This document shows, one piece after another, positions 45,576 through 54,548 of a stretch of DNA of 64,000 bases. The stretch is from HGM04593 sp045661225 (lineage in GTDB: Bacteria > Bacteroidota > Bacteroidia > Bacteroidales > Bacteroidaceae). The stretch is from NCBI GenBank assembly GCA_045661225.1, contig JAZRFF010000012.1, positions 48,757-112,756 on the forward strand, written 5' to 3'. The number at the start of each line of letters is the position of its first letter. Position 1 is the first letter of the stretch. The translations under genes and the position numbers were made by a program. The notes beneath the pieces were generated by a model. It saw only the letters and a program-made list of their open reading frames with translations. It was not told where the DNA came from and made no database searches.

Positions 45576-47144
45576 TTAGAGTTTGATATTCTGCTTGCCG
45601 GCTGAGATTTCAAACTTACGTTCGTTTATCATCAGGGTATATGCACTATTGCTCTCTACAGACACACAGTCGCCTTCACGAACAAGCGATGTTACAATAT
45701 TTCCAAAGCGCAGTCCGCGCACACCGTGAGTCGCACTGCTATTGCTGTCCCAAAATAGTGTCGAGATTGTTGCATCGGCTTTTATTCCTATTATATTCTC
45801 AATAAATAATGATATTGGAATAAGACCGCTCCACCCTACAAAATTAGGCTTTACCATCTCGATGCCTGTCTCATTTGTGGCAGGCATATATATGTCGGGC
45901 GAATATAGTTCCCATATTGTACCAGTCGCACGATAGACCTTGTACATTGCAGTCATATTCTTACGGGCAATGAGAGAAGCCAATTCGCTGTAACCGTAAT
46001 TTTCGAGTCCTTTGACGGTCATATAGGTTGTTGGAGCCCAGACACCGCCCCTCCAGTAGTTTCCGCAGCGGTCATAATGAGGCTGGTTGGCAGCCAAAGA
46101 CGGCAATGGCAATTGTCGCCAGAAGAGACGTTTGTCCTTTATTGCTTCGACAAGGCGCGTCGTTTGCACAGAATCTGATATTTCGGCGAGCATAGGCCAA
46201 AATGCAGCAATGGTAATCCAGGGCGTACGTACCGAGGCTGTATCAACGTCGTAGTAGAGCCCTGACTCTTCGTCCCACATATAGCGGTTAATGCGTTCGG
46301 CAAGTTCCGCTGCTTTTTTCTTGTATATTTTCATCTTCTTTTTATTGCCGAGTATGCGGAATATCTCAGACAGATTGTCGTAACACAACTTTATCTGCGA
46401 CGACATATCCACCCACCCCATTGCATCTGTTGCCGAATGAATATCTCCATCGGAAGCGAAGCGACCGATATCCCGGGGTGTGTTATCCATTCCGCTTGCC
46501 TGACCATTAGACCAATAGAGAAGATGTTCGCTACCATTGGCGCGACGATTCTTCTCGACCCACTCGACATACTTTTCAATTGGTGTAACAATCTGCCTCA
46601 AGCGCGCTGTGTCTTTTGTAAATCTGAAATATTCCATTTCGGCCCAACTGAAAAGAGGCGGGTTTATTGTACGTGCATAATTAGGCCCCAAGCCCCAATG
46701 GTGGTCTACACCGTCGGCTTCATTGAGGATTCTACATATCATTCCATCACTATGCTGGCGTGCATAGAAATTGTCGTGCGATTCTATAAAAGGAAAGATA
46801 TGCGCTGCATAACGTCCGAACATCACCATAAAATGAGTATCCCATTGAAATATCTGTGGCGACAAGCCCTCGTCTATCCAATTGGCGACAAGAGGTGACC
46901 CTACCGGCGGTTGTCTGAGGTTTGAGAAAGCTATCTCCCAGGCTTTCCAATACAATTCCACCCACTCGGGATTCTCGTCCCACACGGGCTGCGGCAGAGA
47001 ATCCTTTATTTCGCTGAACTGTGGCAAAGGAGAGTTTGTATACTCTTTTTTCGGAAAGAAACACCCTCTTGTCTCTTTTTTCTGGGCGCAGACGACCTCA
47101 AAAGACAACAAGAAGAATAAAAGAATTGTGATTTTTTTTATCAT
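45576..47144 (-). CDS. (alpha/alpha)6 glycoside hydrolase, trehalase/GH63/MGH1-like, exported
   Basis: A 522-residue exported enzyme with a signal peptide (to about residue 20, VVCAQ). Motifs of the (alpha/alpha)6 toroid include QWDTHFMVMFGRYA, LYWSNGQASGMDNTP, DAMGWVDMSSQ, NYWRGGVWAPTTYMTVKG and GTIWELYSPD. These fit the trehalase/GH63/mannosylglycerate-hydrolase-like group. Substrate is uncertain. I chose ATG 47144; the in-frame TTG at 47162 would add six residues. The next gene upstream, the GDPD-like gene, ends 24 bp away at 47169, so they may share a transcript. Confidence 0.85.
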   Translation of the reverse strand: MIKKITILLFFLLSFEVVCAQKKETRGCFFPKKEYTNSPLPQFSEIKDSLPQPVWDENPEWVELYWKAWEIAFSNLRQPPVGSPLVANWIDEGLSPQIFQWDTHFMVMFGRYAAHIFPFIESHDNFYARQHSDGMICRILNEADGVDHHWGLGPNYARTINPPLFSWAEMEYFRFTKDTARLRQIVTPIEKYVEWVEKNRRANGSEHLLYWSNGQASGMDNTPRDIGRFASDGDIHSATDAMGWVDMSSQIKLCYDNLSEIFRILGNKKKMKIYKKKAAELAERINRYMWDEESGLYYDVDTASVRTPWITIAAFWPMLAEISDSVQTTRLVEAIKDKRLFWRQLPLPSLAANQPHYDRCGNYWRGGVWAPTTYMTVKGLENYGYSELASLIARKNMTAMYKVYRATGTIWELYSPDIYMPATNETGIEMVKPNFVGWSGLIPISLFIENIIGIKADATISTLFWDSNSSATHGVRGLRFGNIVTSLVREGDCVSVESNSAYTLMINERKFEISAGKQNIKL

Positions 47145-47168
47145 AGAAGTTTTTTGTCGCAACAGAAT

Positions 47169-47936
47169 TTATTCGGGCTGAAGCGTATTTGTGTATATCA
47201 TTTTAGCTCTTTGACGGTAAGCGGGTTGAATATCATCGTAATTATCGACCGTGAACAGGGCTACATTGAAGCGTCGCACTTTGTTCAGAAACTTGAACAT
47301 TCCATTCGAAAGTCCATTTGTGTGCAAAGCGACCCACTCAATGCGTCTGCCGGGAAAAAGCCTGTGAAATAGAAGGTTTTTTGTCAAGGCGCTCCCAAGG
47401 TCGTTGGCCATACACGAGTATAGCACCCTGTAGTAACCATCGTCAAGCAATTGAGAATAATGGGCATACGAGAATGCCTCCACAACCATTCGTTGCTTGA
47501 GCCCCGGAAAGTTCCGTGCAAGAGTTGTCGGGTCCGAGACCTTGTCTGTCACAAGGTAGAGGCTGTCGTGTTTACTGAAAAAGTCGTTTATCATCTGTGC
47601 CGTGAGCGGTGTGTAACGGTTGTGTATGCGACGCTCGGCAAACTGCGCAGCTGTCGGCACGCTGTCGCCCCATTGGCCATACCCTGTAATATTGTTGAAT
47701 TCCTCCCAAGAATGAGCGGCCACAAGCACGCTGTCGCTGGTCAGCAAAAGGTCGAGTTCTATATATTTATATCCACGCGAGACTGCCTGTTCAAGAGCTT
47801 CGAAAGAATTTGTATATACATTACCATCTATCTCACCACCTGCGTGCGCAATCAGTTCTGCACGCAACACCGTCTCCTGAGTAACGCAGGAGAAAAGCAA
47901 CGGCAAGAACAATAGACATATATACTTTTTTATCAT
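47169..47936 (-). CDS. GDPD-like phosphodiesterase, lipoprotein
   Basis: A 255-residue protein with a lipoprotein signal (FLPLLFSC) and a GDPD-type barrel start: LIAHAGGEIDG, the NSFEALEQAV helix and YIELDLLLTSD with the E-x-D metal pair, then AAHSWEEF. Compared with the usual HRG...E..D...HD motifs, the arginine after the first histidine and the HD aspartate are absent. The start ATG at 47936 overlaps the aminopeptidase stop (ATGA), so it is translationally coupled to that gene. Phosphodiesterase activity is uncertain because of the altered motifs. Confidence 0.8.
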   Translation of the reverse strand: MIKKYICLLFLPLLFSCVTQETVLRAELIAHAGGEIDGNVYTNSFEALEQAVSRGYKYIELDLLLTSDSVLVAAHSWEEFNNITGYGQWGDSVPTAAQFAERRIHNRYTPLTAQMINDFFSKHDSLYLVTDKVSDPTTLARNFPGLKQRMVVEAFSYAHYSQLLDDGYYRVLYSCMANDLGSALTKNLLFHRLFPGRRIEWVALHTNGLSNGMFKFLNKVRRFNVALFTVDNYDDIQPAYRQRAKMIYTNTLQPE

Positions 47937-49708
47937 ATTGGAGCACACATATTCTCAAGGAAAAGAAGTTCTTCACCCTCGAAGTAAGGAGCAAGCCTTT
48001 CAAACACCATTGAGTGATAAGCATTAAGATAGGAGCGTTCATCGGCGCCGAGCAATTCGGGGATTATCGGCGTTGTGTCTATCGGGCATATTGTCAGAGG
48101 CTCAAGAGTGTAAAATACTCCAAACTCACTCTCGCTGTGTGGAGTTACAATCATTGTATTCTCGATTCTTATTCCATAGCGTCCGGCTTTGTATAACCCG
48201 GGTTCGTCAGTAACGGTCATTCCCGGTTGCAGGGGTGTCGGAACGTTGTTCATTCGTATCTGATGCGGGCCTTCGTGTACATTAAGATAGTGCCCCACGC
48301 CGTGTCCTGTGCCGTGCAGGTAATTTTCGGACGCTCGCCACAGCCATTGGCGTGCAAGTACATCGAGCTGCGTTCCGCAAGTTCCCTTTGGAAACACTGC
48401 CTGTGCAAGGGATATATGTCCGCGTAGAACTCTCGTGTAGTCCTCTTTTTGTTCCTGCGTTAGTTTGCCGAGCGGGATTGTACGAGTAATATCAGTCGTT
48501 CCGCACAGGTACTGACCACCACAATCGAGCAACAAGAAACCTTCGGGTTTAAGCAAGGCATTCTCCTTTTGTGTTGGTTCATAGTGCACGATGGCCGCAT
48601 TAGCGCCATAGGCTGCAATGGTCGCGAAACTCAGTCCCTTGAATGTTGGGTCAACACGACGCAAAGAGGTTAATTTCTCGTCGACATCAAGTTCACGGAT
48701 ATCGCCATTCTCTACTGCGGGTTTTAACCAATATAATAATTTTACCATTGCGACTCCTTCGCTTATCATTGCTCGCCGAAAGCCTTCAGCCTCGACGCTG
48801 TTTTTAACAGCCTTCATTCCCGCTACTATAGAATCGCCAAATATTGCTTTTTCCCCTACGGCAAGACCTATAGCCGCATTGCATTTGGTTGGCTGCAAAA
48901 GCAACGTTGCCTTGCTGTAATTGGAAAGTGCCTGCCACACCGCATCGTATGGTGCTGTTAATATTCCCTGCGATTGCAGATAAGACACCACCTCGTCTGT
49001 AAGTTTTTTGCTATCGATGTAAAGCACAGCGCTATCAGTCGTTACAAGCATATAAGCAACAAGGACCGGATTGTAATCAACATCGCCTCCTCGTAGGTTC
49101 GTGAGCCACGCAACCTCGTCGAGCATTGTAACGATGGTTCCATCTATGCCTTTGGCCGACATCAGCTTGCGCAGACGCTCAATCTTGCTCGACGCGCTCT
49201 CGCCGGTAATATCCGAAGGAAGAATCTGCGCCATTGAAAGAGGCAATGAAGGACGGTCACTCCACAATTCGGCAAACGGGTCGTTCGAGAGCTCTAATAT
49301 TATACCTTTATTATTAAACTCTTTGCGCCACATATCCACCTCGACAACCGTACAAACAGTTGCATCGACACCCACAACTGCTCCACCCTGCATATTACTA
49401 CAAAGCCAGTCTGTAATAGAAGGAGTGTCGGCAAGGCCGTCTTTCATCAACTCAATACCGGTGCCGCAAAGTGCTTTGTCAGCGGCAAGCCAATAGCGTG
49501 AGTCGGTCCACAGCAATGCCTTTTCAGGAGTAACGACAACTGTTCCCGCCGAGCCGTCGAAACCCGACACCCACTCTCGCGCCTTCCAGCAGTCTGCAAC
49601 ATATTCGCTGCTATGAGGATCGCTGCTGACAACAATGAATGCATTATATCCTTTCTCGCGCATAAAATTGCGCAGTTTCTTAATTCTATCAGTAATAATA
49701 TTCTTCAT
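47933..49708 (-). CDS. Aminopeptidase P family Xaa-Pro aminopeptidase
   Basis: A 591-residue M24 peptidase. Two N-terminal creatinase-like domains precede the pita-bread catalytic domain, with metal ligands in LLLDCGG, GTTDITRT, HGTGHGVGHYLNVHEG, VTDEPGLY and IENTMIV. It removes N-terminal residues preceding proline. I chose ATG 49708 (MKNIITDRIK); the longer frame begins with GTG and lacks support. The gene is followed by the overlapping GDPD-like gene. Confidence 0.94.
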   Translation of the reverse strand: MKNIITDRIKKLRNFMREKGYNAFIVVSSDPHSSEYVADCWKAREWVSGFDGSAGTVVVTPEKALLWTDSRYWLAADKALCGTGIELMKDGLADTPSITDWLCSNMQGGAVVGVDATVCTVVEVDMWRKEFNNKGIILELSNDPFAELWSDRPSLPLSMAQILPSDITGESASSKIERLRKLMSAKGIDGTIVTMLDEVAWLTNLRGGDVDYNPVLVAYMLVTTDSAVLYIDSKKLTDEVVSYLQSQGILTAPYDAVWQALSNYSKATLLLQPTKCNAAIGLAVGEKAIFGDSIVAGMKAVKNSVEAEGFRRAMISEGVAMVKLLYWLKPAVENGDIRELDVDEKLTSLRRVDPTFKGLSFATIAAYGANAAIVHYEPTQKENALLKPEGFLLLDCGGQYLCGTTDITRTIPLGKLTQEQKEDYTRVLRGHISLAQAVFPKGTCGTQLDVLARQWLWRASENYLHGTGHGVGHYLNVHEGPHQIRMNNVPTPLQPGMTVTDEPGLYKAGRYGIRIENTMIVTPHSESEFGVFYTLEPLTICPIDTTPIIPELLGADERSYLNAYHSMVFERLAPYFEGEELLFLENMCAPI

Positions 49709-49735
49709 AAATCGAATTTTAACAAACACCTTTCG

Positions 49736-49743
49736 CGAAGATA
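49736..49743 (-). promoter_or_regulatory. Putative -7 element of the aminopeptidase P gene
   Basis: On the minus strand TATCTTCG lies 27 bp upstream of the start codon, the TTCG variant. The -33 match is weak. Confidence 0.45.
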
Positions 49744-49819
49744 GCACAAATTATTCAAAAAACATATAAATACCTTTGCTTAATATATTATCGCAAAAAT
49801 GGGTTACTTTTAACAAAAA

Positions 49820-49850
49820 GTTGCATTTAAAATAAAAATAGTTATATTTG
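49820..49850 (+). promoter_or_regulatory. Promoter of the lytic transglycosylase gene
   Basis: GTTG at 49820-49823, 19 bp, then TATATTTG at 49843-49850. This is a near-consensus Bacteroidota promoter 47 bp upstream of the start codon. Confidence 0.75.
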
Positions 49851-49897
49851 CAAAATCTCTGATTAAACATATTACATTATAAGACAACACATTTACT

Positions 49898-51385
49898 ATG
49901 AAAAGGATATTATTTATTGCATTAGCGCTCTTTTGCACAATGAGTTCAAGAGCTCAGGAGGATAATAGTGACAATTTCGATGAGATAATCAACGAATTCA
50001 ACCAGGAGTTCGAAGAGTTCCGCAAACAGGCCATTGAGGAGTATGACAAATACGAGGCAACGATGATTGCCGAATACAACCGTTACCGCAAGTCGATAGG
50101 TGCTGTCTGGGGAAATGACAATACAGCCGAGGATACCCGCACCGAGTGGGTCGAGTACAGCGACGACTTCAAATCGCGTTCGGTTGTCGATTTTGACGAA
50201 GGTAAAATCGAGGTTGAGGTTGTGCTTGATGATGTAAACGAGACCGACTCTGTAGAAATTCAAAAAAAACTCACCGATGCTATTGAAAAAATGCTGACAA
50301 GCCAGGGTAGCACCTGTCCATACAAATCGCAAGTCGACGAGCGCAAGCCCCTTAGCAATCGTCCCATTCTCGAAGGACTTGTCGACCTTTCTCAATACGA
50401 AATTGAGAAACTGAATGCCAAGAAACTTGATTCATTACACCGCGAAGAAGAGAAACGAAGACTCGAAGAGCTTAGAAAGAAGGACGAAGAGGCTGCACAA
50501 AAAATTCTTGAAGCAGTAAAGAAGAAGAGAGCCGAGCGAGAAGAGCAAAAGGCAAAAGAGCTTGCCGAGAAAAACGAGAAAGAAAAAAAGGCTCACGAAC
50601 AGGCTGAAAAGCAAAATGCCAAAAGCGCTAAAGAGCAAGAAGAGGAGGATATGAAGCGCATTCTTATGGCTATAAAAAAACAACGCCAGCAAAAAGAAAC
50701 AGAAACAGGAAGAAACAAAGAAAGGTCAGGAAAGGAAAGATATATAGCAAAGAACATTGCTAAACAGAGTAAAAAGACAACAAGCACAATAAAAGGCAAT
50801 GACAATAAAGTGCGCAAGGTTGTAAAAGTCGAGATGGCATTAGTGAGCGACAATCTTTCTAAAAGTGCTGCACTTTATAAAGACTATGTAAAGGAATATT
50901 CTCAAAAATTCCAGATTGAGGAGCCTCTCATCTATGCCGTAATGGAGCAAGAGTCACGCTTCAACCCAAAAGCCAAAAGCCACATTCCCGCATACGGTCT
51001 TATGCAGCTTGTGCCACGTTCGGGAGGTCTTGACGCATACCGCTACGTTTACAAACGCGACCAAGTGCCGACAAGCAGTTACCTTTACGTTCCCCATCAG
51101 AATATTGAATTAGGAACAGCCTATCTTAGAGTGCTTATGAACCAATTTAAAAATGTCACCGACCCTAACTGCCGTCGTCTTTGCGTGATTGCAAGTTACA
51201 ACACCGGTGCCGGAAACGTAAGCAGAGCCTTTACAGGTAACACAAATATTAAAAAAGCGATTCCGCTGATAAACAATTATAGCTACGACGAGCTATACAG
51301 GCATCTGTCAACCCGTTTAAGCACCAGTGAAGCGCGTAACTACGTAACAGGAGTTTCAAAAAGACGCGAGAAATACTTGAAATAA
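49898..51385 (+). CDS. Lytic transglycosylase with coiled-coil stalk, exported
   Basis: A 495-residue exported protein with a signal peptide ending near residue 20 (SSRAQ). A long Glu/Lys/Arg-rich coiled coil (about residues 175-310) leads to a C-terminal soluble-lytic-transglycosylase domain. The catalytic glutamate is E352 in MEQESRF, followed by YGLMQLVP and SYNTGAGN, as in MltC/Slt-type enzymes. It cleaves the MurNAc-GlcNAc bond of peptidoglycan, forming 1,6-anhydro ends. The coiled-coil stalk probably spaces the enzyme from its anchor or partner. Monocistronic with its own promoter and terminator. Confidence 0.92.
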   Translation: MKRILFIALALFCTMSSRAQEDNSDNFDEIINEFNQEFEEFRKQAIEEYDKYEATMIAEYNRYRKSIGAVWGNDNTAEDTRTEWVEYSDDFKSRSVVDFDEGKIEVEVVLDDVNETDSVEIQKKLTDAIEKMLTSQGSTCPYKSQVDERKPLSNRPILEGLVDLSQYEIEKLNAKKLDSLHREEEKRRLEELRKKDEEAAQKILEAVKKKRAEREEQKAKELAEKNEKEKKAHEQAEKQNAKSAKEQEEEDMKRILMAIKKQRQQKETETGRNKERSGKERYIAKNIAKQSKKTTSTIKGNDNKVRKVVKVEMALVSDNLSKSAALYKDYVKEYSQKFQIEEPLIYAVMEQESRFNPKAKSHIPAYGLMQLVPRSGGLDAYRYVYKRDQVPTSSYLYVPHQNIELGTAYLRVLMNQFKNVTDPNCRRLCVIASYNTGAGNVSRAFTGNTNIKKAIPLINNYSYDELYRHLSTRLSTSEARNYVTGVSKRREKYLK

Positions 51386-51405
51386 TAACCCACACAGTGT
51401 TATTC

Positions 51406-51441
51406 AAAATAAAGTGTGCAAAAGCACACTTTATTTTTTTT
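51406..51441. terminator. Bidirectional terminator between the transglycosylase and Na/Pi genes
   Basis: A 14-bp perfect stem (51406-51419 with 51424-51437) has an AAAA loop and a T-run on the plus strand. It can end both converging genes. Confidence 0.9.
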
Positions 51442-51453
51442 TGGACAGTTATG

Positions 51454-53187
51454 TTATCTGCCGGCAAACGAACGTTTCAGGTCCTGTGAAATATTTATTA
51501 TAAAATCACCCATTCGCTCAAGTTCGTTCATTATATCCATATAATAAACACTTGTCTGGTAATTTTTTCCACCATTCTCAATCTCTTCAATTTCAGAATC
51601 ACGCAAATTATTTCTTAATGTATTTATATGTTCCTCTGCGTTGTATGCGTTCGAAATATCAGCAAGAGCACCATTATGCGCTGCTTTAAGATTATCAAGC
51701 ATAGCTTCGTATGCCCTATCGACAGAATCGACCAAATCTTCAAGATTTTTGATTGTTGCAGCATCAAAGCTTTTCTTGTGAATATTCTTGCGTGAAAGAA
51801 TACGACTGATAGCCTCTCCCGAATCGCCTAAAGACTCAAGTTCGCCTATTATCTTATACATTGCCTTTACTTTAACAGAGGTGGTCTCGCTTATATCGCC
51901 GGTTGACACAGCATTCAGAAACGCCGCAATCTCATAGTCTATTCTGTCGGAAATCTCCTCATACTTAACCAGTTTAGCACGAAGTTCTTCGAACTTGTCA
52001 GGATTATTCTCACCAATAGCCATCTTTGCATATGAAAGTCCTTTTCTTGAAATTTCGGCAAAATGAATTATCTCGTTGAAAGCCTGCTCCGTCGCAAGTT
52101 CAGGTGTTGCAAGAGGACCGGCAGATATATACTTTAAGCGGAACACATCACTATCCTGTTTCTTGGGCGCCTTAACAATCCACACAACTGCTTTTTCTAT
52201 ATACTTTATAAACCAAATAAGAATTAACGTATTTATTGTATTAAACAATGTATGCAGCATCGACAGTCCATAAAGTGCCGCTGTACCCTCGGGCGAAACG
52301 GAGGTGGTGACAGAAAAGCCTTCTGCTGCAGGATTTGGCAAACCGAAAAATTCTATTAAACAGCCCACCAATGCGAGAAAAGGCTTGAAAAAGAGCAACG
52401 CCCATACAACTCCGAAGAGATTGAATATTGTGTGTGACATTGCAGCTCTCTTAGCTTGCGTATTTCCCACAGCAGCAGCAATATTTGCAGTAATGGTCGT
52501 ACCGATATTCTCGCCCAGCACCATTGCGCACGCCATATTAAACGGTATCCAGCCCATACTAAGCATTATAAGAGTAATAGCCATTGTTGCTGATGATGAC
52601 TGTAATACTAAAGTAAGCAGAGTTCCAAATACCAGAAATATCAATACCGAACCAAAGCCGTGGCTCGACCAGCTCTTCACAAAATCAAGCACCTGTGGAG
52701 TTTCGTTTAAATCAGGAACCGACTCTTTCATAAAAGAGAGACCAAGGAAAAGAAGCGAGAAACCAACAATAAGCTCGCCAATATTCTGACGTTGGTTCTT
52801 TTTTGAGTTTGAGAACAGGAATCCCAAAGCCATAAGCGGTATGGCCAAAATTGAGATATCGGCCTTGAACCCCAACCACGATACAAGCCACGCTGTGACA
52901 GTAGTACCAATGTTCGCGCCCATAATAACACCTATGGCCTGCGCAAGCGTCAATAACCCTGCATTAACGAAACTGACAACCATTACTGTAGTTGCCGATG
53001 AAGACTGTATAATAGAGGTTATTCCAAGCCCGGTCATAACCCCCTTGAACGGATTAGAGGTCATTGCCGAAAGAAAACCTCGCAGTTTGCTACCCGATGC
53101 CTTTTGTAGTCCGGAGCTCATTAGGTTCATTCCGTAAAGAAACATTCCTAACGCTCCTAAAAGTGTAAAAACCTGAAGAATTCCCAT
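51454..53187 (-). CDS. Na/Pi cotransporter family protein with PhoU-like domain
   Basis: A 577-residue membrane protein. Two inverted repeats of the Na/Pi fold each carry a QSSSAT motif (SIIQSSSATT and VLQSSSATM). About nine hydrophobic segments lie within residues 1-320, and the rest is a soluble four-helix PhoU-like region with the repeated ISDRIDYEIAAFL and LESLGDSGEAI helices. It imports phosphate driven by sodium. I chose ATG 53187 (MGILQVFTLL). The small membrane protein gene 8 bp upstream probably shares its transcript. Confidence 0.93.
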   Translation of the reverse strand: MGILQVFTLLGALGMFLYGMNLMSSGLQKASGSKLRGFLSAMTSNPFKGVMTGLGITSIIQSSSATTVMVVSFVNAGLLTLAQAIGVIMGANIGTTVTAWLVSWLGFKADISILAIPLMALGFLFSNSKKNQRQNIGELIVGFSLLFLGLSFMKESVPDLNETPQVLDFVKSWSSHGFGSVLIFLVFGTLLTLVLQSSSATMAITLIMLSMGWIPFNMACAMVLGENIGTTITANIAAAVGNTQAKRAAMSHTIFNLFGVVWALLFFKPFLALVGCLIEFFGLPNPAAEGFSVTTSVSPEGTAALYGLSMLHTLFNTINTLILIWFIKYIEKAVVWIVKAPKKQDSDVFRLKYISAGPLATPELATEQAFNEIIHFAEISRKGLSYAKMAIGENNPDKFEELRAKLVKYEEISDRIDYEIAAFLNAVSTGDISETTSVKVKAMYKIIGELESLGDSGEAISRILSRKNIHKKSFDAATIKNLEDLVDSVDRAYEAMLDNLKAAHNGALADISNAYNAEEHINTLRNNLRDSEIEEIENGGKNYQTSVYYMDIMNELERMGDFIINISQDLKRSFAGR

Positions 53188-53195
53188 AAACAATA

Positions 53196-53642
53196 TTATT
53201 TAATTAGTTTTTCAACATCTTCTATTTTATGTTCATACACCTTTGAACAGACTTCATATTGATATGAAACATACTCAAACAACTGAAGGTAAGCCTTACC
53301 CGTTTTTTTTCCATAATAAAACTCCAGTCTAAGGTGCTCGCCTTTTCCCTCTTGAGATAAATCTATAGCTCGAGGTGCTGTTTCCACGGCCGACAGGATT
53401 GCAGCCCTCATATTGCCTGGAAATGTAAATATTTTTCTCACATACCTTTCTCCACTTTCCAAGTCTTTATATTCACTCTTCAAGAATAGCAGAAAAGCGA
53501 ATCCTGTTACAATTAAAACATATCCCCCCATATTAACAGCTACTATCTCAGGAATATATGTTAGAAGAATGCCAACAACGACAAATAAAATCGATATAAT
53601 TAAATCTTTTACAGAGCATACTCTGATGAATCTTTTTTCCAT
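53196..53642 (-). CDS. Small two-helix membrane protein, unknown function
   Basis: A 148-residue protein I do not recognise. Two hydrophobic helices (about residues 13-30 and 35-52) are followed by a soluble C-terminal domain with the VRKIFTFPGNMRAAI stretch and several tyrosines. Its end is 8 bp upstream of the Na/Pi cotransporter start, so it may help that transporter, which is context inference only. No known domain was seen. Confidence 0.7.
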   Translation of the reverse strand: MEKRFIRVCSVKDLIISILFVVVGILLTYIPEIVAVNMGGYVLIVTGFAFLLFLKSEYKDLESGERYVRKIFTFPGNMRAAILSAVETAPRAIDLSQEGKGEHLRLEFYYGKKTGKAYLQLFEYVSYQYEVCSKVYEHKIEDVEKLIK

Positions 53643-53756
53643 AATCTATAATAATTTAGTTCTACAATGCGATTGCTTACGGTATGTGCATAACACATAC
53701 CGCGACTAATTTCCACAAAAGAAAATGTCGCGTAATAATTAAATTGTAGAATGTCG

Positions 53757-54140
53757 CTAAATAAGAAGTTTACCAAGCCTTATCAACCGTTGAGCAGGCC
53801 TGATAAACGTTGAATGAATGGTTGTAGATTCGTTTTGAGCAAAATTACCGATACCTGTATTTATACATTTACAGGCTTTTGTAAATTCAAAATTGATTTT
53901 TTGTACATAATTTGTTCTTCGCGCAGTACCTTGCAGGTGAACAATATTTGAACAAGATATTTGATGCTGAAGCGAAAGAACCGAGCAAAGAGTATATGAA
54001 TCAAGAGAATCCGTTACCTGTTCTTGTTGCAAAAGATTAACACGATTGTCTTTAACTGCAGAATGTAAATTTTCTCCACAGCCGACAATTGCAACCACAG
54101 TCAGCAACAACGGAACGATATATTTCAGCAGTTTTTTCAC
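53757..54140 (-). CDS. Small cysteine-containing putative lipoprotein next to a repeat array
   Basis: A protein of 127 residues from GTG 54140, or 133 from TTG 54158; no in-frame ATG exists. A hydrophobic signal with the lipobox AIVGC is followed by a region with several cysteines (LCSVL, ISCSN, KACKCINTGIG) and a C-terminus ending RLIRLGKLLI. I do not recognise a named family. The ending HSTFIRPAQRLIRLGKLLI looks like small conserved hypothetical proteins seen in Bacteroidales, from memory only. A -7-like TATATTTG lies in the first repeat of the adjacent array, just upstream. Confidence 0.6.
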   Translation of the reverse strand: MKKLLKYIVPLLLTVVAIVGCGENLHSAVKDNRVNLLQQEQVTDSLDSYTLCSVLSLQHQISCSNIVHLQGTARRTNYVQKINFEFTKACKCINTGIGNFAQNESTTIHSTFIRPAQRLIRLGKLLI

Positions 54141-54165
54141 TCTTTTAGCATATTTCAATTCATTG

Positions 54166-54198
54166 CAAATATAGCAAAAACGAGCGAAATAATATCAA
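54166..54198 (-). promoter_or_regulatory. Promoter-like sequence inside the first repeat unit
   Basis: On the minus strand TTG (54196-54198), 22 bp, then TATATTTG (54166-54173), just upstream of the small lipoprotein gene. The -33 spacing is a little long. The same boxes recur in unit 2 with equal spacing. Confidence 0.4.
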
Positions 54199-54548
54199 GC
54201 TTGCTTGAATATTTCAAAGCGAGTGCAGTAAATATTCGATGTTTACATCAAATATAGCAACAAACGAGCGAAAAATATCAAGCTTGCTTGAATATTTTCA
54301 CAGCGAGTGCAGTAAATATTCGATGTTTACATCAAATATAGGAAAAACGAGCGAACCAACGGTCGCCGCCCGCAGGAGCCAAAGGCAAATAATATCAAGC
54401 TTGCTTGAATATTTCAAAGCGAGTGCAACATATATTCGATGTTTACATCAAATATAGCAAAAACGAGCGAACCAACGGTCGCCGCCCGCAGGAGCCAAAG
54501 GCAAATAATATCAAGCTTGCTTGAATATTTCAAAAGCGAGTGCCAAAC
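54166..54548. repeat. Tandem array of four ~83-bp repeats, two with a 33-bp insertion
   Basis: Four units begin at 54166, 54249, 54333 and 54449 with CAAATATAGC or a close variant, followed by ACGAGCG, a TCAAGC-TT-GCTTGA inverted repeat, GCGAGTGC and GATGT-TT-ACATC. Periods are 83, 84 and 116 bp. Units 3 and 4 carry the same 33-bp GC-rich insertion (54356-54388 and 54472-54504). The array has no spacers, so it is not CRISPR. Each unit holds two small inverted repeats and, on the minus strand, a TATATTTG box. Confidence 0.9.

Noticed and set aside
54356..54388. Insertion sequence in the repeat array
   Set aside because: The block is only 33 bp, has no transposase and no terminal inverted repeats.
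54239..54457. 72-codon open frame across the repeat array
   Set aside because: It is produced by the repeat unit itself, reads the same peptide in each copy, and has no start-site or domain support.
54166..54548. CRISPR array
   Set aside because: The repeats are contiguous with no unique spacers, units are about 83 bp, and no cas gene is near.
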